A DNA stretch of 64,000 nucleotides from Hymenobacter aquaticus (GCF_004765605.1 NZ_SRLC01000002.1:868001-932000), one strand, 5' to 3'; shown: positions 27,910 to 37,165, numbered from the stretch's first letter. The notes: generated from the sequence alone by a model not told the origin. Program-made: numbers and translations.

Positions 27910-28680
27910 TTATTCGTCCAGGAAGGTCGGGTGGTGTTCAAGCAGCAAGTTGAGGGTTTCACGCCGGATGGTAAAAGAAACGCTTGGGTCGTTCTGCCAG
28001 GGCAACGTCATCTTGGCGAAAAGGGAGTGGTTTTGGGAAGGTGTGTACCTGACCAGCCCCTTGTGTATGTTCTTTCGATACTGAAAAAGAAGAAACATGA
28101 AGGTTTCCCATAAGTCGGCGTCGATGGTTTCCGCCGTGATACCCAACGCCGGATTCAGGTAAACGGAGAAGTGCGGCGCGAAAACTTCGTCCAGCCCCGA
28201 CGCCACGGCTTGCCGCGCCACGAGCTTCGCCAAGTACACCGTCACCGGAGACATGTCAAGCAACTCGTCGGTGAAGTTGAAGGCGTAGGGCGGGTAGTAG
28301 CCATCGACGGGTATGTATTCGATGAAAGCCGGCAGCACCCGCTTCTTCGGTGCTTGCTTGCGCGTGACCGCCGGCATCAGTTTCGTCGCTGTGCCTTGCA
28401 CCGTGGGCGTGACGGTACCCGCAAGTAGCTGCTGCGTCTGGACATGACTATCGGCGACGAAGGACTTGATGTCGTCAGTGTACACGAACCACTCGCCTCG
28501 GTGCCACGAGGCTTTGAACCGCTGGTGAAGTTCGGCTTCGACGTTGCTGGGGTGGACGCTCAGCAACACCAAGGGTGAGGGGTTTGCACACTGCAAATTC
28601 TTCATGCGCCTGCGCACGTCGAACGCTTTGCCAATCTTTACGAAGTCCCTATCCCCGTCCTTGATGATGTATGTAAACAT
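27910..28680 (-). CDS. GIY-YIG (T5orf172-like) nuclease-domain protein
   Basis: The first 90 residues match the T5orf172/MUG113 branch of the GIY-YIG superfamily: MFTYIIKDGDRDFVKIGKAFDVRRRMKNLQCANPSPLVLL...VEAELHQRF...RGEWFVY, with the Arg and Glu positions expected of the nuclease site. The C-terminal 160 residues (about 95-256) are unrecognised. Such proteins occur in phages and defence or mobile islands as DNA-binding or nicking proteins. It is on the opposite strand to the replication genes and has a small ORF just upstream. Confidence 0.8.
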   Translation of the reverse strand: MFTYIIKDGDRDFVKIGKAFDVRRRMKNLQCANPSPLVLLSVHPSNVEAELHQRFKASWHRGEWFVYTDDIKSFVADSHVQTQQLLAGTVTPTVQGTATKLMPAVTRKQAPKKRVLPAFIEYIPVDGYYPPYAFNFTDELLDMSPVTVYLAKLVARQAVASGLDEVFAPHFSVYLNPALGITAETIDADLWETFMFLLFQYRKNIHKGLVRYTPSQNHSLFAKMTLPWQNDPSVSFTIRRETLNLLLEHHPTFLDE

Positions 28681-28685
28681 GGCGC

Positions 28686-28844
28686 TCAGAACGGCGGGGC
28701 TTTGTGTTTGTTGAACGTGCTTTTCGGAAACTGATTGAGCATTGGTGTCACTCGTGCCACCTTGCTCTTGTCAGGTTTCGCCTTATCGTCGGGCGTCCAT
28801 GGGTTTGAAACCCGTTTATGTACCTGAACCATCACAATTATCAT
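28686..28844 (-). CDS. Small ORF (52 aa) upstream of the GIY-YIG gene
   Basis: The frame ends five bases before the GIY-YIG start. ATG at 28844 is the first; a TTG at 28880 would add 12 residues. The product is basic and has no known family. It overlaps the GGGTTTGAAACCC dyad at 28801-28813. Close spacing supports it, nothing else does. Confidence 0.35.
   Translation of the reverse strand: MIIVMVQVHKRVSNPWTPDDKAKPDKSKVARVTPMLNQFPKSTFNKHKAPPF
28801..28813. promoter_or_regulatory. GGGTTTGAAACCC palindrome
   Basis: This 13-bp perfect dyad shares the core GGTTTGAAACC with 27069-27081. It lies inside the small ORF upstream of the GIY-YIG gene. Confidence 0.4.
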
Positions 28845-28871
28845 AGGTATTCCTTGATAGACCGCGTAGAG

Positions 28872-28903
28872 GCCCTCCAAATAACGGTCGTTTGTTGGAG
28901 GGC
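28872..28903. other. 9-bp stem-loop between the GIY-YIG unit and the resolvase remnant
   Basis: GCCCTCCAA (28872-28880) pairs with TTGGAGGGC (28895-28903) around a 14-base loop. It could be a weak terminator or operator. Confidence 0.4.
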
Positions 28904-28985
28904 TTTAGCAGAGGGCCATAGGGGCTGAAAGCGCTGGTTTTTCACCCGCTTTTTATATAACGTTTATTGGAGAGTAATTTCAAAC

Positions 28986-29360
28986 ATGAGAGTAGCTATC
29001 TATGCCCAGGTGTCAACCCGTGACAAAGGCCAAGACCTCGAGAACCAAGTGCACCAGCTGTGAGCCTTTGCCGAACAGCACGGCACCCTTTACAAAGTGT
29101 TCACCGAGGAGGTATCATGAGGAAAGTTCGCCCACTTTGAATTCAAGTAATTGCTGCTGGAGGCTTACCAGAAAAAATATGACCTAGCTGTGTTTTGGCG
29201 TCTGGACCGCTTCAGCCGGGAGGGAGCCCTGCCCACACTTAAGTACCTGAAGGAATTACGCGACCACGAGGTGAACTACAGATCTTCCACCGAGCCCTAT
29301 CTGGACTCGCTTGGCCCCTTTGACGACTTTATCGTGTACAAAAAGCGGCCTTTCCAATAG
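28986..29360 (+). pseudogene. Degraded serine recombinase
   Basis: One continuous frame reads a resolvase N-terminal domain (MRVAIYAQVSTRDKGQDLENQ..., FAEQHGTLYKVFTEE, YDLAVFWRLDRFSREGALPTLKYLKELRD). It is interrupted by TGA at 29061, TGA at 29118 and TAA near 29148. The usual Arg before VST is Gln. The reading frame itself has not shifted, so decay is by point mutation. It belongs to a different branch from the intact recombinase at 26342. Confidence 0.85.
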
Positions 29361-29385
29361 TGGAGAGTAGGTTTTTATGTGAGGG

Positions 29386-31995
29386 CTACTTAGCTGGTAT
29401 AACCTGCTCAATCCACTTTGGGAATTTCTGCATCAGCCTTTCGAGTAAGGTATCATCAGAAACGGTCTGCACATCATTAAGATTGAAGAAGGCTGCATTA
29501 GGGGCCATATTAGCCACTTCTTCCAAGAAGTCAAATTTTGCACCTAAGCCAACGAATTGCCAGAAAATAGGTGTAGCGTGATTCGCAGCAAAATGAGCTT
29601 TTATCTTGGTATTATTCGCAGCATCGGTGTTTTCACCGTCAGTTATAAGTATTACAAAAACCCCTGCTTTAGCGCTTGAGCCATTAGCGTATTTCTTGTG
29701 AATAGCCTCAATCGGAGCGTAGATGTTCGTGCCATCCATGGTGTGTTTCATAACCACTTCCTGCACAAAGGAGGCATGGTTCTGCTCATTTACTTCAGGC
29801 AATTGAATGGCCTTCTGTTCGAACAAGAACATGTCTATTTTTTCAGTGGTAGTTAAGCCCTTCGCGGCACCAAAAATCATGTTTATTACCTGCTGAATCT
29901 TGCCGGTAGAATAAAGCTTATAACCTTCATGCCCCTGAACACCACTTTCCATCGAGCGCGAATAGTCGAGTGCGAATACTAAAGGCAGATTTTTATAGAA
30001 CGCGGTCGTTCGCTGAGTGTCAGGTATTGAAATACTTGTGTTGACGGACTGGCGTGGTGGACTTGATAACGGTACGGCTGGTTTATTTGCCGCAGTTATG
30101 ACACTTGTTGTGGATAGCGGGCTGGTAACGGGTCGGGCAGGCATGCTAGCAGCAGGTTTGGATGTAGATGTAGGCAGTGACGCACCTACTGTGATAGTTG
30201 CCGGAGTAACTAGCGTTGGTTGAGGTGGGGTAGGTTTAGGTGTTGGCGGTTGCTGAATAGGTTTTGATGCAGGCATTAATGCGACGGACGAACTTAGGGG
30301 AAGAGTTTCCGCTGGAGTAGAGGTTGGTAGGGTTGGCTTAGATACTGCTGGTTCGGTTGCGGCCAATTGCTCTTGTTGAGGAGTTACCGTCAACTGTTTT
30401 CGAACGGCCTGTTGCGTTCGAATTGCGTAACTGTCGATTACTGCAGCTGGCGCAACATCTTTCAGTAGTTGGCGAGCATCTTCGTTGCGGTCATCTATTT
30501 CAATGGCTTGATTGAGCATTGCCACCAGCCTTTGTGGATCGGCAGTAGGACGGGTCTTGCGCGTGTGGGTAACACGAGACTCAATATCCTTCGACAAATA
30601 TTCCCGAAAGTTGATGCGCTCGAAGCGGCCCATTTCTTCAGCGGGAAATGGGGTAATGCTCGTAACCGGACTGCCCAAATGTTGCTTGATACGCTCAAAT
30701 TCTGCTTTGAACGAGGCCAGTGTTGTGGAGCAATCTTGCACTTGTAACACATTCTCCTCGTTACGCAGGTCGGCGTAGTAGGTCCAGTTGTAAGAACCGT
30801 TGAACAATACAGCCTCATCAATGAGGCAGAACTTGTGGTGCATCATGGCAGGGTGCTCGCTAAAGTATAGCTTACCGCCTAGCTCAATGAATTTGGAGAA
30901 TGGCAGCCCAAATTCCCAATTGTTGATATAATCGTTGTTGATAATCAGTTCAACGCTGATGTTCTGCTGCAGCTTTTCGCACAACACTGTGAATAGCTCA
31001 TCGTGGGTGAACCATGCTACGGCTATCTGGATAGTGGACTGGGCATCGCTTAAGGAATTGAGAAGCGTGGCCTTGATATTCTGGAAATAGGCCTGCAGGA
31101 TGGGTACAGATGGAGTTGACACGGGCGAAGTAGTACTTGCCAGCAGGACAGCAGGATTCTGCTGACAACGCCCTAAAATATACGTACGCTGTGCTTCCGA
31201 ACTGTTGGCAAGTTCGCTCAGCAGAACATCGGTATCACAGTAGGGCACTAAGCCCCGCAGCCAAAACTGGAAACGGTAAGCAGGAGCTGCCAGCAGGTAG
31301 AATGAGTTCGTCAGGTCGGTCTTGCTACCCTCCGCTAATTCCGCATTCACCTCAATTAATAACAGAGCCTGCTGGAAAGCATCATCATCAGTGATAGCAC
31401 GAATACCTTCGACCAACACGGGGAATAAGCGGGCGATATAGGCGGGCGAATTTGAGGTGAACAGGTGACGCAGGAATGAACTGCTTTCAACCAGGGGGGG
31501 AGTAGTAATGGTTTGTGGTTGAGGGTTGCGAGAAGCAGCCGGTATTTCAGACCGAGAAGCATCTTTCCGCGAAAGCTCGTCACGGAGGTCTGACAAGCTA
31601 GTTTCTGCTTGCGCAGTCAGCGTAGTGGCCAAAAACAATTCCAGCTGCGCAAGCAGAACATTTCTAAAAGCTGAAGTAGAGCGATGGATGAGCTGACGGC
31701 GACCTGGGGCATCGAGAGCTAGCAAATACTCCTGGAGCTGGGCCGGCTGCGCCAATGAGCAGTTTATAGCATCGAGGCGTTCGCCTTTATCCAGCATTCT
31801 GGATATGCTGCTAAAAAAGACCAGCCGCCCGTCAGCCAACTCTGCGACTTGAGCCTTATCCAGCATTTTATTCTGCTGCAAAAATATTTCGCGCGGCAGT
31901 CTTCGCTCGATCCAAGCTGTAATATAGTTGCTGCCGTTTTTGCCTTTATTTTGAATGTTGGTTAGCACGCCCAACTGAGTGGTAGAATCAATCAT
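29386..31995 (-). CDS. PLD-like nuclease domain fused to a vWA domain
   Basis: The 869-residue protein has four parts. Residues 1-300 are helical and unrecognised. Residues about 300-440 are a single phospholipase-D domain with an HxKx4D motif (H386, K388, D393) followed by NGSYNWT. Residues about 540-660 are a Pro/Ser/Thr linker. Residues about 668-865 are a von Willebrand A domain with an intact MIDAS (D677-x-S679-x-S681, DGTNIYAP, LITDGEN), closest to TerY/TerF-type cytosolic vWA. No signal or membrane segment is seen. The PLD part may cut nucleic acid; the vWA part may bind Mg2+ and a partner. It is not a standard component of the neighbouring defence operon. Confidence 0.88.
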   Translation of the reverse strand: MIDSTTQLGVLTNIQNKGKNGSNYITAWIERRLPREIFLQQNKMLDKAQVAELADGRLVFFSSISRMLDKGERLDAINCSLAQPAQLQEYLLALDAPGRRQLIHRSTSAFRNVLLAQLELFLATTLTAQAETSLSDLRDELSRKDASRSEIPAASRNPQPQTITTPPLVESSSFLRHLFTSNSPAYIARLFPVLVEGIRAITDDDAFQQALLLIEVNAELAEGSKTDLTNSFYLLAAPAYRFQFWLRGLVPYCDTDVLLSELANSSEAQRTYILGRCQQNPAVLLASTTSPVSTPSVPILQAYFQNIKATLLNSLSDAQSTIQIAVAWFTHDELFTVLCEKLQQNISVELIINNDYINNWEFGLPFSKFIELGGKLYFSEHPAMMHHKFCLIDEAVLFNGSYNWTYYADLRNEENVLQVQDCSTTLASFKAEFERIKQHLGSPVTSITPFPAEEMGRFERINFREYLSKDIESRVTHTRKTRPTADPQRLVAMLNQAIEIDDRNEDARQLLKDVAPAAVIDSYAIRTQQAVRKQLTVTPQQEQLAATEPAVSKPTLPTSTPAETLPLSSSVALMPASKPIQQPPTPKPTPPQPTLVTPATITVGASLPTSTSKPAASMPARPVTSPLSTTSVITAANKPAVPLSSPPRQSVNTSISIPDTQRTTAFYKNLPLVFALDYSRSMESGVQGHEGYKLYSTGKIQQVINMIFGAAKGLTTTEKIDMFLFEQKAIQLPEVNEQNHASFVQEVVMKHTMDGTNIYAPIEAIHKKYANGSSAKAGVFVILITDGENTDAANNTKIKAHFAANHATPIFWQFVGLGAKFDFLEEVANMAPNAAFFNLNDVQTVSDDTLLERLMQKFPKWIEQVIPAK

Positions 31996-32245
31996 GCTTT
32001 AATAAGGGGTGGAAGCGGAGAAGGTTAGGAAAGGGGCAACATGGCTTCGTAGAGGTGCGGCTGATGAAGGCGGTCGATGCGACAGTACATTGAGGAAGTG
32101 ACTGGCCGAAGTTCAAGGACCGGCCGCATTTCGAGGTATAGGGAAGAAATGCCAACGAGCGGACAAAATGGGACTCACTTTGGCATTTAGACAAAGTCAG
32201 ACTGACCAAGCGGGCGCTAAGTGTGCTATTTGTAAAAGTGCTAAG

Positions 32246-32685
32246 CTACCTATAGTCGTCTTTGTGAGCACGGACAGCGCGAATGAAGTTCTCAATAGTA
32301 CTAAGCATCCGTTGGTGTTCGGCAGCAGATAGTTTGTCCAGGGTTCGGTCTGAGAATAGAACAGTATGCACTTCTCGTATCCTTGTATACTGCCCTTGCT
32401 CTCTTAACAAGCTGTACAGCATGTTATTAGTAGTAAAGTGATTGTGCCTCTTTTGTTGAAAATGCTCTGCTTCGCGTTCAGATACAACGCCATCCAATAC
32501 TGCTTTAATGGCTGGATGACCTAGCTGAAATGTGAAGCTGTTGCCCAAAGCAGCTATTCTCAGAACTTTATTATCAGACCATTCTACGGAAACTTCGCGG
32601 TCAAGACGAAGATTAGCTCCCGCTCAGCTTCGTGAATGATGTATAGTAACTGAGCTGTGACTTTGTGAGGATAAATAATCTTCAT
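32246..32685 (-). pseudogene. Frameshifted PLD-like remnant
   Basis: From ATG 32685 the minus strand reads MKIIYPHKVTAQLLYIIHEA..ELIFVL, like the start of PLD-domain proteins, and meets TAG after 33 codons. A second frame opening in the same stretch reads LDREVSVEWSDNKVLRIAALGNSFTF and continues to 32246. Together they look like one gene broken by a shift near 32620. No HKD motif survives. The 100-residue C-terminal frame could still be made separately. Confidence 0.45.
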
Positions 32686-32777
32686 GTATAAAACGTGGCG
32701 GGCTTTAGAGGGCGAGAAAGGTAGAGAGAAGATTCTTGCAGTCAGTAACCGGCTCCTGTACAATTAGAAAGAACGGA

Positions 32778-32815
32778 GCTAGTTGGCCGGGCGTGATGTT
32801 CGACTAGCTGGCCCC
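32778..32815 (+). repeat. Diverged 38-bp direct repeat, left copy
   Basis: It matches 33865-33902 at 28 of 38 positions; nine of the ten differences are transitions. The two copies bracket the broken nucleotidyltransferase gene. Confidence 0.5.
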
Positions 32816-32831
32816 ATTGCTGTTTTAAGTT

Positions 32832-33736
32832 CTAAGTGGTAGGCCGGTCTGGTGGCAGCAGCTCACCGGCTAACCCGGTTGCCAACGCCTGCAGCCATTT
32901 CTGGCTTTGGCCAACTTTGGAGCTTATTTTATCAGTGGGGCTGATACGCTGGGACATGGCCAGGGCCAGGCGGCTGGTGGTGGTCAAATGGATTTCTGGA
33001 ATAAGAATGCTGTATAGGAAGGTTCGGAGCGGGGGTGACACGGCGACGAGGGCTTGCAGCTCCTGACCCAGGACGCGGATGCCGACCATCTGCATTAGCT
33101 CTTTCTCCTGTGGGTCTTGGGCAATCAGCAGCTCGTAGTGGCGTTCGATGATGTCGGTTTCGATGAGGGCGTGGTAGTGCTGCAAAATCAGGCGCAGGTC
33201 GGTGTCGTCTTTGCCGCGCTGCTCGGGGCGGTCGTCCCAGGCCAGCAGTTTTAGGGCCACTAGGCCTGGCAGGGTGACGGCCTGTCAGGTAATCTGCTCG
33301 TTTACTTTGACGGGTGTGGCGACGGTCAAAACTTCGGCCAAGCCGACGACCGAAATGCGGCTCAGGCCTTGGCCGGCGACCTGGACGCGGCCTTCCGTGT
33401 CGGCAATGCCACCGAAGGGCATTAGGTCTACCTGAATGCTGGTGGGTTCGTGAATCAAGCAGAAGGCGCTGTTGGTGGGGGCGGTGAACTGCTCGTGGGT
33501 GACCAGCCAGGCGCGTAGTCGCTCGTACTCGGCCTCGTGGGCAATGAGCACGGCCAAGTCTACGTCGGTGGTGCGGCGGCGTGGGGCAGCGCGTCCAGCC
33601 ACAAGTCGCGGGCGACGGCTCCGACCAGAAAGAATTCGAGGCCGAGATGCTTAAGTCCGCGGGTTAGCGTGGGCAGCACCCGATTGAGGCCCGATGGGAA
33701 GCGCCGCTCAGGAGAGATGGTGGAAATATCGAGCAT
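32832..33736 (-). pseudogene. AbiEii-like nucleotidyltransferase, broken
   Basis: Three pieces add up to one roughly 300-residue protein: MLDIST...LGLEFFLVGAVARDLWLDA; then, after a frameshift near 33590, RRRTTDVDLAVLIAHEAEYERLRAWLV...VDLMPFGGI; then, after an in-frame TGA at 33285-33287, QAVTLPGLVALKLLAWDDR. The GxxxRD and TTDVDLAV blocks are the nucleotidyltransferase active site of the AbiEii/AbiGii toxin family. Two lesions make it inactive. No AbiEi-type antitoxin is seen beside it. Confidence 0.75.
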
Positions 33737-34078
33737 AGAGTTTCTGGGCAACTTCACGGTTGCGGGCGTCGCCGCTCAGGAGGAGGTCGGCGTACACCAG
33801 CAGGGGGGCACGCACTGGCTGGTGGGGTTGTGAAAATTAAGCCTGCACCACTACAAAAAGCAGGGCTAACTGGTCAGGCATGATGCTCAAATAATTGGCC
33901 CCTTAGCTTTTAACGATGGTAGTATCGAGTACATACGACTTAAAAGTGGCCGTTCTAATTTGGTTAGTAGTGTGCTGCTGCTTTTCTAGTAGCTTCGTAC
34001 TTTGATTTGCTGCCAAGACCTGCTTTTTATCTAAAGAAAGCATTTGACTCAGACACTGATTGAATTATAGAATATACC
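33737..34078. other. Region upstream of the defence operon
   Basis: It holds the right copy of the 38-bp repeat (33865-33902) and about 170 AT-rich bases that should contain the DUF499 promoter. I see no exact TAnnTTTG box. Confidence 0.35.
33865..33902 (+). repeat. Diverged 38-bp direct repeat, right copy
   Basis: Partner of 32778-32815 (28 of 38 identical). It may mark the edges of a former insertion or be a remnant of a small repeat element. Confidence 0.5.
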
Positions 34079-37000
34079 ATGAAAACAGTCCGTGATGCCT
34101 GTGAGCTGCAAGAAAATGCAACGGCAATCCGAGTAAGCGACCAGGTTGAGCAACTGGACGAATTGATTCAAAGTGAAGGCGATGGCACAACGTTCTTTGC
34201 CAAAACCTTCGTGACCCAAGGCATGCTAGACCTGGTGGTCGGCAGTATGGCTCGATTGGCGGGCGCATCGAATCAAGCTATCTTTCACCTGAAGCAAGCC
34301 ATGGGTGGGGGTAAGACTCACCTGCTTATTGGGCTAGGGCTACTGGCTAAAAATCTGGATTTGCGCCGGAAGTATAGTGCCGGCATCGCGCATATCGAAG
34401 GTTTTGGCAGTGCGCGAGTGGCGGCATTTAATGGTCGTAACACGCCCAACGAGTTTTTCTGGGGTGAACTGGCTGGGCAGCTTGGCAAGGCCGATGAATT
34501 TCGTAGCTTCTGGGCTGGGGGGCCGAAAGCCCCGGATGAGCGGGATTGGCTAAAGCTATTCGCTGCCGATGAGCCGACACTGATTTTGTTGGATGAATTG
34601 CCGCCTTATTTTCATATACTGGACACGCAGCAGACGGGAAACCAAACTGTAGCGGCAATTGCCACACGGGCATTGGCAAATCTGTTGACAGCAGCCAGTA
34701 AAAAGAAAAATGTATGCGTAGTAGTGTCTGACTTAGATGCGGCCTATGATACTGGCTCCAAGCTCATTAACACGGCGCTTAGTGATGCACGGAAAGAAGT
34801 GGGCAGGGGGGAGCAGAATATTACCCCGGTAGATTTGGCGACCAATGAGGTGTTTGACATCTTACGCAAGCGGCTTTTCAAAAAGCTGCCAGAGCGAGGC
34901 GTAATAGACGACGTGGCCAGCGCGTATGCTCGCAAACTGGAAGAAGCCACAAAATCGAAAACAGCAAGCCGGGGGGCCGAGTCTATCGCCGACGAGATAA
35001 GCGCGACATACCCATTTCATCCACGGCTCAAGAACCTCGTAGCACTATTTAAGGACAACGAGGATTTCAAGCAAACGCGCGGGTTGATTGAGTTCATATC
35101 CAGGTTGCTAAAGTCGGTGTGGGAGCGCAAGGAAAATGATGTGTACCTGATTGGGGCTCAGCATTTCGACCTGGCTTTGCAAGATGTGCGCGACAAGCTG
35201 AGTGAGATATCGGGGATGCGCGACGTGATTGCAAAAGACTTGTGGGACGCGCAGTCGTCTGCGCATGCACAGTTGATTGATGCACATGCGGGCAACGAAC
35301 GGGCTGAGCAGGTAGGAACTTTGGTTTTCGTGGCCAGTCTTTCGACAGCGCACAATGCTGTAAAGGGGCTGACGCGGGAAGAAATGGTGGAGTGTCTGAT
35401 TTCGCCTCTATCGGAGCCAGCGCAGTTTCTGGAAGCGTTCGACACGCTGGAACGAAGTGCCTGGTATGTGCATCATTCGCCCGAAGCAGAGCGCTATTAT
35501 TTCAGTAAGCAGGAAAACCTGACCAAGCTGCTGCAAAAATTGGCTACTACTGCGCCGCAGGTGCAGATTGATGGCCTTATCCGGCACCGGCTTGAAGAGA
35601 TGTATAAGCCGCACCGCAAGAGTGTATATGAAGAGGTATTAGCACTACCGAAGCTTGAAGAGGTAGCCGACAAGCTGCGCCGGGCCAGGGTACTAGCGAT
35701 TGTCAGCCCTGACTCCAAGATTCCGCCCGAAGCTGTACAACGCTTCTTTGATGGTCTCACGCAGAAAAATAACCTGTGTGTGTTGACCGGGGACAAGTCC
35801 ACGATGGGCAGCATTGAGAAAGCTGCCCGCGAGCATTATGCTGCAGGAAAGGCGGCCAGCCTCATTGGCAGTAATCACCAGCAGCGGGAAGAACTAGAAC
35901 GCAAGCAGCAGGACTACGAGCTTGCGTTCACTACCACCGTTCATGCCCTGTTTGACAAGGTATTGTTTCCACGAGGCGGCCAGACGCCAAAGCTACAGGC
36001 GAAGCCACTGGATATGAACCGGGAGCCGGGGCAGCCATTTCGGGGCGAGGACCAAATACAAAAGACGCTGGCTTCGGACCCGCTGAAATATTATTCGGAA
36101 GTGGAAGCCAACTTCGATGCCATCCGGGAGAAGGCGGAAACGCTGCTCTGGCCCGCCGGGCAAGATGAGGTGCGGCTGTCGGATATGTCGGACCTGTATG
36201 CCGAACAAGCGGCAATGAACTGGCTGCCACCTCGGGGCCTGGATGATTTGCGTCGCTTAGCGTATAACCGAGGGGTCTGGGAGGAAATAGGTAGGGACCA
36301 TCTAACCAAGAAGCCAAAGAAGAAAAAGACTTCGGTGCAGTTTGTGGTAGAGTCTGGCCCGGATGATACCGGGGAGGTGCGCCTGCGCGTCAATCCGCAA
36401 AACGCGGGGCCGCGCCCGATTATCTACTACGCGGAGAACGGGCCGGTGAGCGAAAGCAGCCAGCAGCTGCACGACCAGATATTGCCGACTTCGGCGCTGC
36501 GGGTGGCTTTTTTGGTGCATGACCCAACGGGGCAATACGACACGGGCGAGCCGGAAGTATGGAAGAACGAGCTGATTATCCGCAACCGGTTGGATGACAG
36601 TGCCACACCGCGTACGTTGGAACTGTTTGTGGCTCCCAAGGGGACCATTCGCTACACGCTGGATGGAAGCGAGCCGCGCCACGGAAAGGTGTACGACGAG
36701 CCGCTTGTACTAAGCGATGAGGAAGTGAGTGTGTTGGTATTCGCGGAGGCAGAAGACCTGGAGGCGCGTACCACGTTCACGTTTGCGGCCGTCGACAGCG
36801 ACGGCGTGCGGATTGACCCGGTGAAGCCAGCCAAGCTGGTGACGCACGGGGGCGGGGGCTACCGCCTCGATTCGCGGCAGAAGGCTTTTCAGGCCCTGAA
36901 ACTGGCTGGCCAACAGGGGGCGACTTTTGAGATTATCCGGCTGAACATCGGGCAAGGCAACAAGGTGGCCGGCGTCACAGTTGGCGAAATAGCTGTGGAA

Positions 37001-37165
37001 GCGGCTTTTATAGAAAACCTGCTCACGCAGCTGCTAGACAAATTTGATAAGGATGCTCCCGTTGTGCTTACCTTCAACAAGGCGCATTTTGCGAATGGAC
37101 ATGACCTGGAGCAGTTCTCGGCGGAGTTTGGGCTGCCGCTAAAATCAGAAAATATTGAACAGTAA
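34079..37165 (+). CDS. DUF499 ATPase of an anti-phage locus
   Basis: The 1028-residue protein is a DUF499 P-loop ATPase: Walker A in QAMGGGKTHLLIGL (about 74-80), Walker B in LILLDELPPYF (about 168-176), and VVVSDLDAAYDTG as a sensor-like strand. Near 850-900 a segment reads GTIRYTLDGSEPRHGKVYDEPLVL, which looks like a chitobiase/hexosaminidase C-terminal-type beta domain. DUF499 ATPases resemble BrxC/PglY of BREX and accompany DUF1156 methylases. From memory, public annotation calls members anti-phage-associated. It opens the four-gene locus and its TAA overlaps the next ATG (TAATG). Confidence 0.88.
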   Translation: MKTVRDACELQENATAIRVSDQVEQLDELIQSEGDGTTFFAKTFVTQGMLDLVVGSMARLAGASNQAIFHLKQAMGGGKTHLLIGLGLLAKNLDLRRKYSAGIAHIEGFGSARVAAFNGRNTPNEFFWGELAGQLGKADEFRSFWAGGPKAPDERDWLKLFAADEPTLILLDELPPYFHILDTQQTGNQTVAAIATRALANLLTAASKKKNVCVVVSDLDAAYDTGSKLINTALSDARKEVGRGEQNITPVDLATNEVFDILRKRLFKKLPERGVIDDVASAYARKLEEATKSKTASRGAESIADEISATYPFHPRLKNLVALFKDNEDFKQTRGLIEFISRLLKSVWERKENDVYLIGAQHFDLALQDVRDKLSEISGMRDVIAKDLWDAQSSAHAQLIDAHAGNERAEQVGTLVFVASLSTAHNAVKGLTREEMVECLISPLSEPAQFLEAFDTLERSAWYVHHSPEAERYYFSKQENLTKLLQKLATTAPQVQIDGLIRHRLEEMYKPHRKSVYEEVLALPKLEEVADKLRRARVLAIVSPDSKIPPEAVQRFFDGLTQKNNLCVLTGDKSTMGSIEKAAREHYAAGKAASLIGSNHQQREELERKQQDYELAFTTTVHALFDKVLFPRGGQTPKLQAKPLDMNREPGQPFRGEDQIQKTLASDPLKYYSEVEANFDAIREKAETLLWPAGQDEVRLSDMSDLYAEQAAMNWLPPRGLDDLRRLAYNRGVWEEIGRDHLTKKPKKKKTSVQFVVESGPDDTGEVRLRVNPQNAGPRPIIYYAENGPVSESSQQLHDQILPTSALRVAFLVHDPTGQYDTGEPEVWKNELIIRNRLDDSATPRTLELFVAPKGTIRYTLDGSEPRHGKVYDEPLVLSDEEVSVLVFAEAEDLEARTTFTFAAVDSDGVRIDPVKPAKLVTHGGGGYRLDSRQKAFQALKLAGQQGATFEIIRLNIGQGNKVAGVTVGEIAVEAAFIENLLTQLLDKFDKDAPVVLTFNKAHFANGHDLEQFSAEFGLPLKSENIEQ

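Noticed and set aside
29061..29150. Stop-codon recoding in the resolvase remnant
   Set aside because: Both TGA and TAA interrupt the frame, the catalytic-region Arg is also lost, and neighbouring genes use TGA as a normal stop. Decay is the simpler reading.
32778..33902. CRISPR-like or IS explanation for the 38-bp repeats
   Set aside because: Only two copies, about 1.1 kb apart, with a pseudogene rather than spacers or a transposase between them.
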